NCBI GenBank assembly: GCA_030667035.1
Contig: DAOUWQ010000121.1
Coordinates: 1-5,648 of the forward strand
Reading direction: 5' to 3'
Length of the DNA stretch: 5,648 nucleotides
DNA from: Candidatus Heimdallarchaeota archaeon
GTDB taxonomy: Archaea > Asgardarchaeota > Heimdallarchaeia > JABLTI01
A program made the translations under genes and the position numbers. Of this stretch, positions 1 to 5,648 are shown in pieces (the first letter of the stretch is position 1; the number at the start of each line of letters is the position of its first letter). The notes beneath the pieces were generated by a model, which worked only from the letters and a program-made list of their open reading frames with translations, did no database searches and was not told the origin of the DNA.

Positions 1-513
1 ACCAACAAAGAGAGCCATAAATTGGGCAGGTCTAACTGTTCGAGTTATTAATCCAAAAATCATCATACTCGCAATGAATACTAACAATAATATAGGATTA
101 GTTACAACCAAAAAACTGACTATGGCAGCTATTCCACGTCCTCCTTTAAATCCAAGCCAAGGACAGTAATTGTGTCCTAAGATTACTGCAATAGCAACTA
201 AAATATAGATAATCTTATGCCAGGACAATTCATAATATTCACCTGCACCTACAATAGGGTCATTATTAAATGGAATAATCATTGCTGCTAAGATACACAC
301 CAATCCCTTTGAATAGTCTAGAAAGCCTGCAAGCAATCCCCATCCAAAACCAACCTGCATCATAGCATTTAATCCACCAACGTTTTTCATTCCACTTTCT
401 CGTAAATCTTTACCACTTTTCCATTTAGTAATCAAATAAGAGAACGGAATTGAACCAATCAAATAGGCTATTATTGGACAAATAATAACCCAAATCCAAT
501 CAAACCAAGCCAT
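1..513 (-). CDS. plsY: PlsY-family glycerol-3-phosphate acyltransferase, 5' part only (3' end outside window)
   Basis: PlsY enzymes are integral membrane proteins that transfer an acyl group from acyl-phosphate to glycerol 3-phosphate, giving lysophosphatidate. The visible 171 residues show family landmarks: GSIPFSYL at 20-27 ending the first membrane helix, an RESGMKNVGGLN stretch at 38-49 in the first cytoplasmic loop, DYSKG at 66-70, and GHN at 113-115 followed by the glycine-rich FKGGRG at 122-127. Hydrophobic segments lie near 7-27, 55-80, 100-113 and 130-157. The third motif (His/Asn/Glu loop) would fall in the missing part. The first motif is divergent: canonical GSGNxGATN reads GMKNVGGLN, so the conserved Ser is Met. 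The loop at 81-100 also seems long. The ATG at 511-513 is the first start after an in-frame TGA at 520-522; a weak AGGAT lies about 10 nt upstream. The family call is good; the substrate is uncertain, especially in an archaeon with ether lipids. Confidence 0.85.
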   Translation of the reverse strand, partial: MAWFDWIWVIICPIIAYLIGSIPFSYLITKWKSGKDLRESGMKNVGGLNAMMQVGFGWGLLAGFLDYSKGLVCILAAMIIPFNNDPIVGAGEYYELSWHKIIYILVAIAVILGHNYCPWLGFKGGRGIAAIVSFLVVTNPILLLVFIASMMIFGLITRTVRPAQFMALFVG

Positions 514-564
514 TATTTTTCATATCCTGTTTCAATTAAGAATACTATTTGCTTCCACTCTTAA

Positions 565-580
565 ACCTATAAGCTTTTCT
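565..580 (-). promoter_or_regulatory. Possible archaeal BRE/TATA box for the plsY-like gene
   Basis: Read on the minus strand, GAAAAGCTTATAGG lies about 55 nt upstream of the plsY-like ATG. An A-rich element followed by CTTATA resembles an archaeal BRE plus TATA box. It would place transcription start near 545 and leave a leader of about 30 nt. Another TATA-like site, ATCTATATGG, lies near 656-665 and would give a leader of about 120 nt. Because the spacer is very AT-rich, either match could be chance. Confidence 0.3.
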
Positions 581-708
581 GATTTCTTCTAAGATGAGTA
601 ACAAACAAAGCTAAAATTGATTTCTTGAAAGCTAATTTATTCTATTTAGTTATCGCCATATAGATTTTTTCCAATAATAAAGAGAAAATGACAAATAAAT
701 AGTATTTG

Positions 709-748
709 AAAAAAATAAAGAAAATATTATTTCAAAAGAAATAATATT
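709..748 (-). terminator. Hairpin plus T-tract terminator downstream of the FtsX-like permease gene
   Basis: A perfect 11-bp inverted repeat (arms 723-733 and 738-748, four-base loop) begins five bases past the permease stop codon. On the minus strand the stem is followed at once by TTTTCTTTATTTTTT (709-722). The stem has only one G-C pair, so it is weak as a bacterial intrinsic terminator. The T-rich tract is itself a termination signal for archaeal RNA polymerase. Position and orientation fit 3' end formation for the permease transcript, separating it from the downstream plsY-like gene. Such AT-only inverted repeats can arise by chance, but the perfect arms and placement argue for function. 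Confidence 0.65.
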
Positions 749-752
749 AATC

Positions 753-3563
753 CTAAATCTGCTTTATTGCTTTTATTGTATCTTTTCTGAAGATAATCCA
801 TGACGTTAAAGCAGCAGATATAATAGAAGTACCAAACAAGATACCTGTTGCTAGTAATAGTTGAAGTGGTTTGAAGATCAACTCATTTTCCGGTATGTTT
901 GTTGAATAGGTCAATATTTCGGTGAACATGTATGCTGCTAAAGAGCCTAATGCTGCACCAGTGATTGCACCAAAAACAACTAGTGTCATTGATTCAGTTA
1001 AGAACATACCAAAGAGTTGTTTAGGCGACATTCCAAGAACTTTCAAAGTGACAACTTCTCTTTCCTTTTCAATCGCTTGAATTAGAATCATCAAAGTGAT
1101 TGCTGAGATGGTTATTATAATGGAAGATATGAATGATGAATTTAGCGAGCCGTATAGCATTGTATTTCTTAAACTGCCATCAAAAGTACTTCTGAGATCA
1201 TCTACATTTAAAACTGTGCGACCAATTTCTTCTTCGATAGTTGAAGCAACATCTTTGATACTATAGTTGGGGTCTACTTTTACTAGTAAATCACCCTCAG
1301 AACTAAATTGACTATAAGTGAATAAGTCGACATTATCAAAAGTGCCAATTATAACAAATCGATAAACGCTTTGATCCTCCTCAGGAGGTTTTTTGTAAAA
1401 TCTTGGCATGTAATTGTACTCGCCCTGAATATCTAAAGTTCTGTTTAGTACTCCTTGAGCATATTTCTGATAAACAATTTCAAATGTTTCTCCTTCCTGT
1501 GCGCCAATATGCCTCAATTGATCCTTTTGCATAACTACATCATTATCATCAACAATCCTACCAAAGAATTCCATTGGATCATTTCCAGGGAGATATTCTT
1601 TATCAAAGTAAGCAGTACTAGCAAATCCTTCCGGATCTATCCCAATAACTTGGTATGAATAAACCAATCCACCATAACTAAGAACTTGTGTTGTCATTCG
1701 AAGATAAGTAGCTGATTGCACTCCCTCTATTGCAGATATTTGCTCTTTAGCAATATCATTTCCAACATTGACTCCATGAATTAAAATATCAGAACCAATC
1801 GCGTAATAAGCATTTTCTTGATCATAGTCTTGATAGGATTCAATAGTCACAATTGATGAAAAGATGAGAGTAAATGTTAGAGTTATTAATATTAATGATC
1901 TTGCTGTGTCTGCTTTTCTTCTTGAACTTCGTTTAAAAGCGAGACCTACTATTTCAAAATTCTTTGTCTTCCAAGAGAGATTTGAAAGATATTCAACTAT
2001 TACTGGATAAGTTCTTGAAATAACTAGAACTCCTCCTAAAATAACACATACTATTGCTGTTGTACCCAATCCATTGGCAAAGGAATAAGCAGATGCTTCA
2101 TTTAATTGTAATGCAACAACTATCCAGAGAGCGATTCCAACTATTAGTATGAAGAAATCCAAAAATGCTCTTTCCCAAAATGAAGCCTTATGCTGATGCT
2201 CAGAGTAAGCCTCTTGTGTAGTTATTGTGCTCATTTTCCAGATATTTAATGCATTGATAATTATTGCTAGTATGAAACCTGCAGTAATCACTACAAAGAA
2301 AATAATCAAATTTAATGCCGGATTAATAGCTCCTCCTGAAAATTCAAGGAATCCAGTACTTTTTGTTAATAGCCAAGAAAAAAGATAACCTAAAACAAAT
2401 GCAATTAAAATTGCTGAAACAGTCATCTCTACAACTTGAAGAATTAAATTAAACATTACTTCTTTCCTTGAACTACCCCTTTGAAGCATAGAAGAAACGT
2501 GACGCTTCTGCCGCCGTTTCATTAAATTAGCTGAATAATTAGTCAGCGATAATGCCATCCCAATTATTGGTGTTAGGAACAAAATGCCGAATAATTGAAA
2601 GACTAGAAATTCTCTTCTAAAATCTTCAAGTAATAGCGAAAGATCATTGTAAACGTGTAATGAGTATCCTTCTTCTTCGAATTCTCTGGTTACTTCTTGT
2701 GCAAGTTGAGTTATTTTTGCAATTTCCATATTTAAATCAAAAGAATCTATTTTCTCGAGATCAAAAGTAAGTCTTCCTGTAGGTGTTGACATACCAGCTA
2801 AATAACCGATATTGGTTACGAAATTTGCAAAGTTGGTATAACTTGTGATCATGAATTGATCGCTAAAATATTCAGCCATTGCTGCAAAATCATCAGCCAT
2901 TGGCCCTCGAACACTATTAAAAGCTTCAGTAGAAATGATTCCTGAAATATTGAGATAGTTCCCACCATATGGCATTCCAGTAGCAATTACTTGCTCAGAG
3001 GACATCATAAACATTGGAGTATAAAGGGGTATAGTATCCATTAGTGAGATATTTGTATTTTCTATTGTTGCAGTATCTGCTACTACTATGATATCATCAA
3101 TCTGTTGAGGGATTGTTCCATTGTAAAGAATTTCTTCTATTGTACTGAAATAGTCTGGAGGAATTGCATAAATACTAAATTCATTGATATACGTTGAATC
3201 ATTTCCATCCAGAAAGTTAACAACACTAAATAATCCTCTAGAAAGAAACCAGTCAACTCGATCAACGCGCTCTTCAAGTTCAACAGCTTTTATAGCTGAA
3301 TCTGATATTTCAATGAGTTTAGGTACCCCTGCACCAATTTCATTTGTAATATCAAATGACGAAACCGAGATTGTGAATTGTTTTGGGGGTACTTCTTGGT
3401 AAAAACCTGTAAAACCACCATATTGATAACTATACATAAACATCAAACTTGATGCGATTAGAGCAAGACTGATTCCCAATCCCAGAAACATCACAAGGGT
3501 GTTCCTTCTATTGAGGAAAATCATATTATAATGAAATTTTATTTTTTCAATTATTTTTGCCAT
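753..3563 (-). CDS. FtsX/MacB-type ABC transporter permease, ten membrane helices, two extracytoplasmic domains
   Basis: This 936-residue membrane protein has the layout of duplicated FtsX-domain permeases. Helix 1 is at about 22-44, then extracytoplasmic domain 1 (about 45-318). Helices 2-4 fall near 320-345, 370-400 and 414-442, helices 5-6 near 467-486 and 500-520, and helix 7 at 556-573. Domain 2, MacB periplasmic-core-like, spans about 575-808; helices 8-10 are near 810-830, 850-880 and 900-926. Each helix bundle carries the cytoplasmic segment that contacts the ATPase: EREVVTLKVLGMSPKQL at about 834-850, and a weaker KRRQKRHVSSMLQRGSSRKEV-like copy near 350-368. The relatives move lipoproteins, peptides or lipids, or transmit mechanical force, using a separate ATPase; none is adjacent here. 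The substrate cannot be told. The ATG at 3561-3563 is preferred because AGAAGGATC sits 5-7 nt upstream; a GTG at 3594-3596 would add 11 residues but overlaps a TATA-like box. Confidence 0.9.
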   Translation of the reverse strand: MAKIIEKIKFHYNMIFLNRRNTLVMFLGLGISLALIASSLMFMYSYQYGGFTGFYQEVPPKQFTISVSSFDITNEIGAGVPKLIEISDSAIKAVELEERVDRVDWFLSRGLFSVVNFLDGNDSTYINEFSIYAIPPDYFSTIEEILYNGTIPQQIDDIIVVADTATIENTNISLMDTIPLYTPMFMMSSEQVIATGMPYGGNYLNISGIISTEAFNSVRGPMADDFAAMAEYFSDQFMITSYTNFANFVTNIGYLAGMSTPTGRLTFDLEKIDSFDLNMEIAKITQLAQEVTREFEEEGYSLHVYNDLSLLLEDFRREFLVFQLFGILFLTPIIGMALSLTNYSANLMKRRQKRHVSSMLQRGSSRKEVMFNLILQVVEMTVSAILIAFVLGYLFSWLLTKSTGFLEFSGGAINPALNLIIFFVVITAGFILAIIINALNIWKMSTITTQEAYSEHQHKASFWERAFLDFFILIVGIALWIVVALQLNEASAYSFANGLGTTAIVCVILGGVLVISRTYPVIVEYLSNLSWKTKNFEIVGLAFKRSSRRKADTARSLILITLTFTLIFSSIVTIESYQDYDQENAYYAIGSDILIHGVNVGNDIAKEQISAIEGVQSATYLRMTTQVLSYGGLVYSYQVIGIDPEGFASTAYFDKEYLPGNDPMEFFGRIVDDNDVVMQKDQLRHIGAQEGETFEIVYQKYAQGVLNRTLDIQGEYNYMPRFYKKPPEEDQSVYRFVIIGTFDNVDLFTYSQFSSEGDLLVKVDPNYSIKDVASTIEEEIGRTVLNVDDLRSTFDGSLRNTMLYGSLNSSFISSIIITISAITLMILIQAIEKEREVVTLKVLGMSPKQLFGMFLTESMTLVVFGAITGAALGSLAAYMFTEILTYSTNIPENELIFKPLQLLLATGILFGTSIISAALTSWIIFRKDTIKAIKQI

Positions 3564-3567
3564 ATAA

Positions 3568-3576
3568 GATCCTTCT
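3568..3576 (-). promoter_or_regulatory. Ribosome binding site deciding the permease start
   Basis: On the minus strand AGAAGGATC precedes the ATG at 3561-3563 with a short spacer of about 5-7 nt. It is complementary to the anti-Shine-Dalgarno end of 16S rRNA over GAAGGAT with one mismatch to GGAGG. This supports the ATG rather than the GTG 33 nt further upstream, which has no comparable site. Confidence 0.55.
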
Positions 3577-3584
3577 GCAAATCG

Positions 3585-3596
3585 ACAATATATCAC
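3585..3596 (-). promoter_or_regulatory. TATA-like box near the permease start
   Basis: On the minus strand GTGATATATTG is centred about 27 nt upstream of the permease ATG. That is the spacing expected of an archaeal TATA box for a leaderless message. It competes with the box at 3621-3631, which would give a leader containing the Shine-Dalgarno-like AGAAGGATC. Only one of the two needs to be real. Confidence 0.3.
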
Positions 3597-3620
3597 AAAT
3601 CAGAAACCTATAACGAAACG

Positions 3621-3631
3621 TAATAAATAAG
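3621..3631 (-). promoter_or_regulatory. Alternative TATA-like box for the permease gene
   Basis: On the minus strand CTTATTTATTA, preceded by ACAAATG as a possible BRE, lies about 60 nt upstream of the permease ATG. It would start transcription near 3600 and give a leader of roughly 37 nt that includes the AGAAGGATC ribosome site. This is consistent with a leadered message, but the match to the TATA consensus is loose. Confidence 0.3.
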
Positions 3632-3659
3632 CATTTGTAACCCATTGATAAAAAAAGGT

Positions 3660-3706
3660 GGTCAGTTATCGGTCAGTTTTTGCAGTTAGATTATTTAATA
3701 GTGACC
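3660..3706. repeat. GGTCA half-sites: direct repeat plus one inverted copy
   Basis: GGTCAGTT occurs at 3660-3667 and again at 3671-3678, a spacing of 11 bp or about one helical turn. The inverted half-site TGACC lies at 3702-3706. Two further CAGT copies start at 3683 and 3706. The TATA-like TTATTTAATA (3691-3700) lies between the second direct copy and the inverted one. This arrangement is typical of a transcription-factor operator in a divergent promoter, but the motif is short and no regulator is identified. Confidence 0.35.
3691..3700 (+). promoter_or_regulatory. TATA-like box for the tldD-tldE operon
   Basis: TTATTTAATA resembles the archaeal TATA consensus. It would start transcription near 3720, giving a leader of about 60 nt before the tldD ATG. 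A second candidate, TTGTATAAG at 3718-3726, would give a leader of about 33 nt. A leaderless start from 3781 would need a box near 3754, where only the poor match GATAAAA is present. The choice is open. Confidence 0.35.
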
Positions 3707-3710
3707 AGTG

Positions 3711-3733
3711 TTACTTTTGTATAAGGCAAGTAA
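3711..3733. repeat. Inverted repeat TTACTT-N11-AAGTAA in the tldD upstream region
   Basis: Perfect six-base arms at 3711-3716 and 3728-3733 flank the TATA-like GTATAAG. A dimeric repressor bound here would cover that box. The arms are AT-rich, so chance is a real alternative. Confidence 0.3.
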
Positions 3734-3734
3734 T

Positions 3735-3748
3735 TAGACGTTAGTCTA
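3735..3748. repeat. Palindrome TAGAC-GTTA-GTCTA in the tldD upstream region
   Basis: Perfect five-base arms at 3735-3739 and 3744-3748 surround GTTA. It lies about 33 nt before the tldD ATG, close to where transcription would start from the TATA-like site at 3718-3726. It could be an operator or a small stem in the leader. The stem is too short for a terminator and has no T-tract. Confidence 0.3.
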
Positions 3749-3780
3749 TTTCTGATAAAACAAGCTAAAAGTTGAAAAAA

Positions 3781-5160
3781 ATGATTGACAAAATGCAGAA
3801 AGGAATTGAATTTGGAAGGGATTTAAATCCAGATTATATTGATATTCGCTTCCAAAACAAGTACATGTCTCAATATCAGCTTAAAGATAAAGATTTGACA
3901 GCAAATACAGGTTCTAGGCAAGGATTCTCAACAAGAGCTCTTGTTGATGGAGCTTGGGGTTTTGCTTCTACTACATCTACTAAGCTTGACGATCTTAAAA
4001 CAATTATTCAGCAAGCTTTTGGTCTTGCGAAAGGTGCAGCACCAACTGTTAAAGATAAAGTGAAAATTGCTGAGGTGAAAGTTTACCAAGATAAAGTTAT
4101 TTCACCTAGAATAAAATCTCTTGAAGATTTTTCAGTTACTGACAAAATCAATATTGTTAAGAATGCTGAAAAATCGTTAAAGGATTACAAGGAAATTAAA
4201 AGTTATCAATTGTCTTACAGTGAGATTATTGATCACCGCATTATAATGAACAGCGAAGGCACACAAATTGAATCATTGGATATGAAACCTACTGTAGCAG
4301 CATATGTTGTTGCAAGCAGAGAAGCCAAAATGGCTCCATATTTAGAAGCTTGGTGTAAAACAAAAGGATTCGAGTTTTTAGATGAGCATCCTTTATCGGA
4401 TATTGCGGAGTTCTGTGCAAAACAAGCAATAAAAAACCTTGATGCAAGCCTTCCTCCTGGTGGTCCAACTAAAGTACTTGTTGATTATACCAGTGTTGGT
4501 ATTATCGCTCATGAAGCTATAGGTCATTGTAGCGAAGCAGATTTAGTTGATGCAGGAAGTTTCTTGAAAGGAAAACTCAATCAAAAAGTATGTTCAGAAC
4601 TTATCACTATTATTGATGACCCTGTTCTTGATGATGCTAGTGGCTGGCTTCCTTATGATGATGAAGGAGTCAAAGGGCAACGAGTTGAAATAATTAAAGA
4701 TGGTATTCTCACTGGATATCTAAACAACCGTGAATATGCAGCAAGAATGAATATGGAACCAACTGGAAATGCTCGAGCATTTACTTTCAAAGATGAACCT
4801 CTTGTGCGAATGCGAAATACATACATTAAACCAGGTGATATGACTGAAGAGGAGCTTGTTGAAGCAATTGGCGATGGTTTATTTGTTACAGGTATGATGA
4901 ATGGTTCTGCGGATACTTCCGGAGAATTCATGGTAGGAACTGGTCAAGCAATTGAAATTAAGAATGGAAAATTAACGGATAAAATCTTTGTTGGACCAAC
5001 AATGACCGGGAATGCTTTTGAAATGCTTAGCTCCACGATTGGAGTTGGAAAAGAATTTCTATTAAATATTGGTCAAGGTTTCTGTGGCAAAGAACAAGCA
5101 GCAAAGGTTGATGCAGGTGGAGGAAAACTCGCTTGTACAGTTATTTTAGGAGGAAATTAA
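3781..5160 (+). CDS. tldD: TldD-family zinc metalloprotease subunit
   Basis: TldD is the zinc-bearing, catalytic subunit of the TldD/TldE protease, a cytoplasmic complex that cleaves unfolded or extended peptides. In bacteria it matures microcin B17 and degrades the CcdA antitoxin. The 459-residue protein is of normal length. The N-terminal domain includes DYIDIRFQ (18-25) and GFSTRALVDGAWGFAS (48-63); a central domain spans about 110-220, and the catalytic C-terminal domain about 228-459. The HEXXXH motif is HEAIGH at 244-249. The Cys expected as third zinc ligand is in GFCGKE (Cys435). After CGKE the sequence reads QAAKVDAGGG, where many relatives have GQ. The start is unclear: ATG at 3781 is chosen, with TTG at 3772 just after an in-frame TAA (3766-3768), and ATG at 3793 also possible. 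None has a Shine-Dalgarno site, which may mean leaderless or weakly initiated translation. tldE follows after one nucleotide. Confidence 0.95.
   Translation: MIDKMQKGIEFGRDLNPDYIDIRFQNKYMSQYQLKDKDLTANTGSRQGFSTRALVDGAWGFASTTSTKLDDLKTIIQQAFGLAKGAAPTVKDKVKIAEVKVYQDKVISPRIKSLEDFSVTDKINIVKNAEKSLKDYKEIKSYQLSYSEIIDHRIIMNSEGTQIESLDMKPTVAAYVVASREAKMAPYLEAWCKTKGFEFLDEHPLSDIAEFCAKQAIKNLDASLPPGGPTKVLVDYTSVGIIAHEAIGHCSEADLVDAGSFLKGKLNQKVCSELITIIDDPVLDDASGWLPYDDEGVKGQRVEIIKDGILTGYLNNREYAARMNMEPTGNARAFTFKDEPLVRMRNTYIKPGDMTEEELVEAIGDGLFVTGMMNGSADTSGEFMVGTGQAIEIKNGKLTDKIFVGPTMTGNAFEMLSSTIGVGKEFLLNIGQGFCGKEQAAKVDAGGGKLACTVILGGN
5148..5153 (+). promoter_or_regulatory. Strong Shine-Dalgarno site for tldE inside the end of tldD
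   Basis: AGGAGG lies eight bases before the ATG at 5162 and within the last codons of tldD (the Gly-Gly-Asn end). It fixes the tldE start and suggests coupled translation of the two subunits. The upstream gene tldD lacks any such site, a contrast seen in archaea between first and internal operon genes. Confidence 0.85.
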
Positions 5161-5161
5161 A

Positions 5162-5648
5162 ATGTTTGATAATGCAATAGACATCGGGAACAAAGTTATT
5201 GCGTCTAGTCAAAAGAAAGGCATAGAAGCATTAGAAATTTTCTTTGAATATGTTAAAAATAAACAAGTTATGATGAATAATGTAAGCATCAGCACTCAGA
5301 GAGCAAAGGAAGAGCTTGGTGCTGGGATTCGAGTTATTCACAAAGAATCTGAGGGGTTCTCATCAACCAATATCATTACTCAAAAAGCAATTGAAAAATG
5401 TGTTGATGAAGCATTTGCTATTGCTAAAGCTACTCCGAAAATCGATGGTATTGGATTACCTACAAAACAGAGTATTAAGGAAATCAAAGGCACTTTCAAT
5501 CAAGAACTCGCCGATTTATCTGTAGAAAAGATTACTAAGGATGCTAATGATTTTATCAATGGATTTACCAGTATTGATTCAAGAATTAAAACCCTCTTGA
5601 GCAATGCATCTGTTACAGTTCAAGGAAACGCATTAGTAAATTCAAACG
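5162..5648 (+). CDS. tldE: TldE/PmbA-family protease subunit, N-terminal part only (3' end outside window)
   Basis: TldE (PmbA) is the partner of TldD. In the known complex it lacks the zinc site and helps form the chamber that admits peptide substrates. Only 162 codons are visible. They show the first PmbA/TldD domain: an amphipathic start, ALEIFFEYVKNKQV (23-36), LGAGIRVI (52-59), GFSSTN (65-70), and the helix KAIEKCVDEAFAIAKATP (75-92). The central domain starts after about residue 115. The catalytic-type domain lies beyond the window, so absence of HEXXXH cannot be confirmed. Assignment as TldE rather than a second TldD rests on gene order and on the N-terminal sequence differing from its neighbour. 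The gene begins one base after the tldD stop with a strong AGGAGG, so the two are surely one operon. Confidence 0.85.
   Translation, partial: MFDNAIDIGNKVIASSQKKGIEALEIFFEYVKNKQVMMNNVSISTQRAKEELGAGIRVIHKESEGFSSTNIITQKAIEKCVDEAFAIAKATPKIDGIGLPTKQSIKEIKGTFNQELADLSVEKITKDANDFINGFTSIDSRIKTLLSNASVTVQGNALVNSN

Noticed and set aside
607..635. Direct repeat AAAGCTAA at 607-614 and 628-635, 21 bp apart.
   Set aside because: It is only eight bases in a very AT-rich spacer, with two copies and no symmetry or clear promoter context, so chance is likely.
1455..1658. A 67-codon plus-strand open frame.
   Set aside because: It is antisense to the well-supported permease gene, in its second extracytoplasmic domain, and has no recognisable domain or ribosome site.
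3184..3402. A 72-codon plus-strand open frame rich in Ser and Thr.
   Set aside because: It lies antisense inside the first extracytoplasmic domain of the permease; its composition is that of a reversed coding frame.
3564..3596. An 11-residue N-terminal extension of the permease from the GTG at 3594-3596.
   Set aside because: The ATG at 3561-3563 has a ribosome site and gives a normal cytoplasmic N-terminus, and the extension would cover a TATA-like box.
3658..3744. A 28-codon plus-strand reading frame (GTG start, contains Cys-Tyr-Phe-Cys) in the divergent spacer, considered as a peptide precursor for TldD/TldE.
   Set aside because: It has no ribosome site at a proper distance, uses a GTG start, overlaps the likely promoter and operator elements, and is of a length expected by chance.
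4653..4931. A 92-codon minus-strand open frame.
   Set aside because: It is antisense to the conserved catalytic domain of tldD and shows low-complexity Ser/Pro content typical of a shadow frame.
5316..5525. A 69-codon plus-strand frame rich in Leu and Lys.
   Set aside because: It overlaps tldE in another frame, while the tldE frame matches the PmbA N-terminal domain and has a strong ribosome site.
1..5648. Looked for CRISPR arrays, tRNA or rRNA genes, insertion sequences with terminal repeats, and riboswitch-like structures.
   Set aside because: No regularly spaced repeats, transposase-like frames, tRNA cloverleaf or conserved RNA motifs were seen; nearly all of the window is accounted for by four genes and two short spacers.

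Overview
The window is AT-rich (roughly one third G+C by eye) and holds four protein genes in two divergent blocks. Two lie on the minus strand (positions 1-513 and 753-3563) and two on the plus strand (3781-5160 and 5162 to the window end). It looks archaeal. The possible signs are TATA-like boxes at suitable distances from starts, and no Shine-Dalgarno site on the first plus-strand gene beside a strong one on the second. A large ten-helix FtsX/MacB-type permease and an adjacent TldD/TldE pair would also fit. An Asgard-type archaeon is plausible, but this is inference; there is no rRNA, ribosomal protein or other decisive marker.

Minus-strand block. Positions 1-513 encode the first 171 residues of a PlsY-family membrane acyltransferase, whose 3' end lies outside the window. 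Its first cytoplasmic motif departs from the canonical form. A 239-nt spacer follows (514-752). It holds a perfect 11-bp hairpin plus T-tract that probably terminates the permease transcript, and a possible promoter for the acyltransferase gene. Positions 753-3563 encode a 936-residue FtsX-like ABC permease with two large extracytoplasmic domains. No ATPase gene is visible beside it.

Divergent control region. About 0.2 kb (3564-3780) separates the permease from the plus-strand operon. It contains TATA-like boxes for both directions and a dense set of short direct and inverted repeats that could be operators.

Plus-strand block. tldD (with its HEXXXH zinc site) and tldE/pmbA (N-terminal part only) are separated by one nucleotide. 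A strong AGGAGG site for the second gene lies inside the end of the first. Together they should form the TldD/TldE heteromeric metalloprotease, which trims unfolded or modified peptides. A shared role with the divergent permease, such as peptide processing and export, is possible but not shown. I see no clear novel system. The items most worth checking are the altered PlsY motif, the repeat-rich divergent promoter, and the permease/protease pairing.
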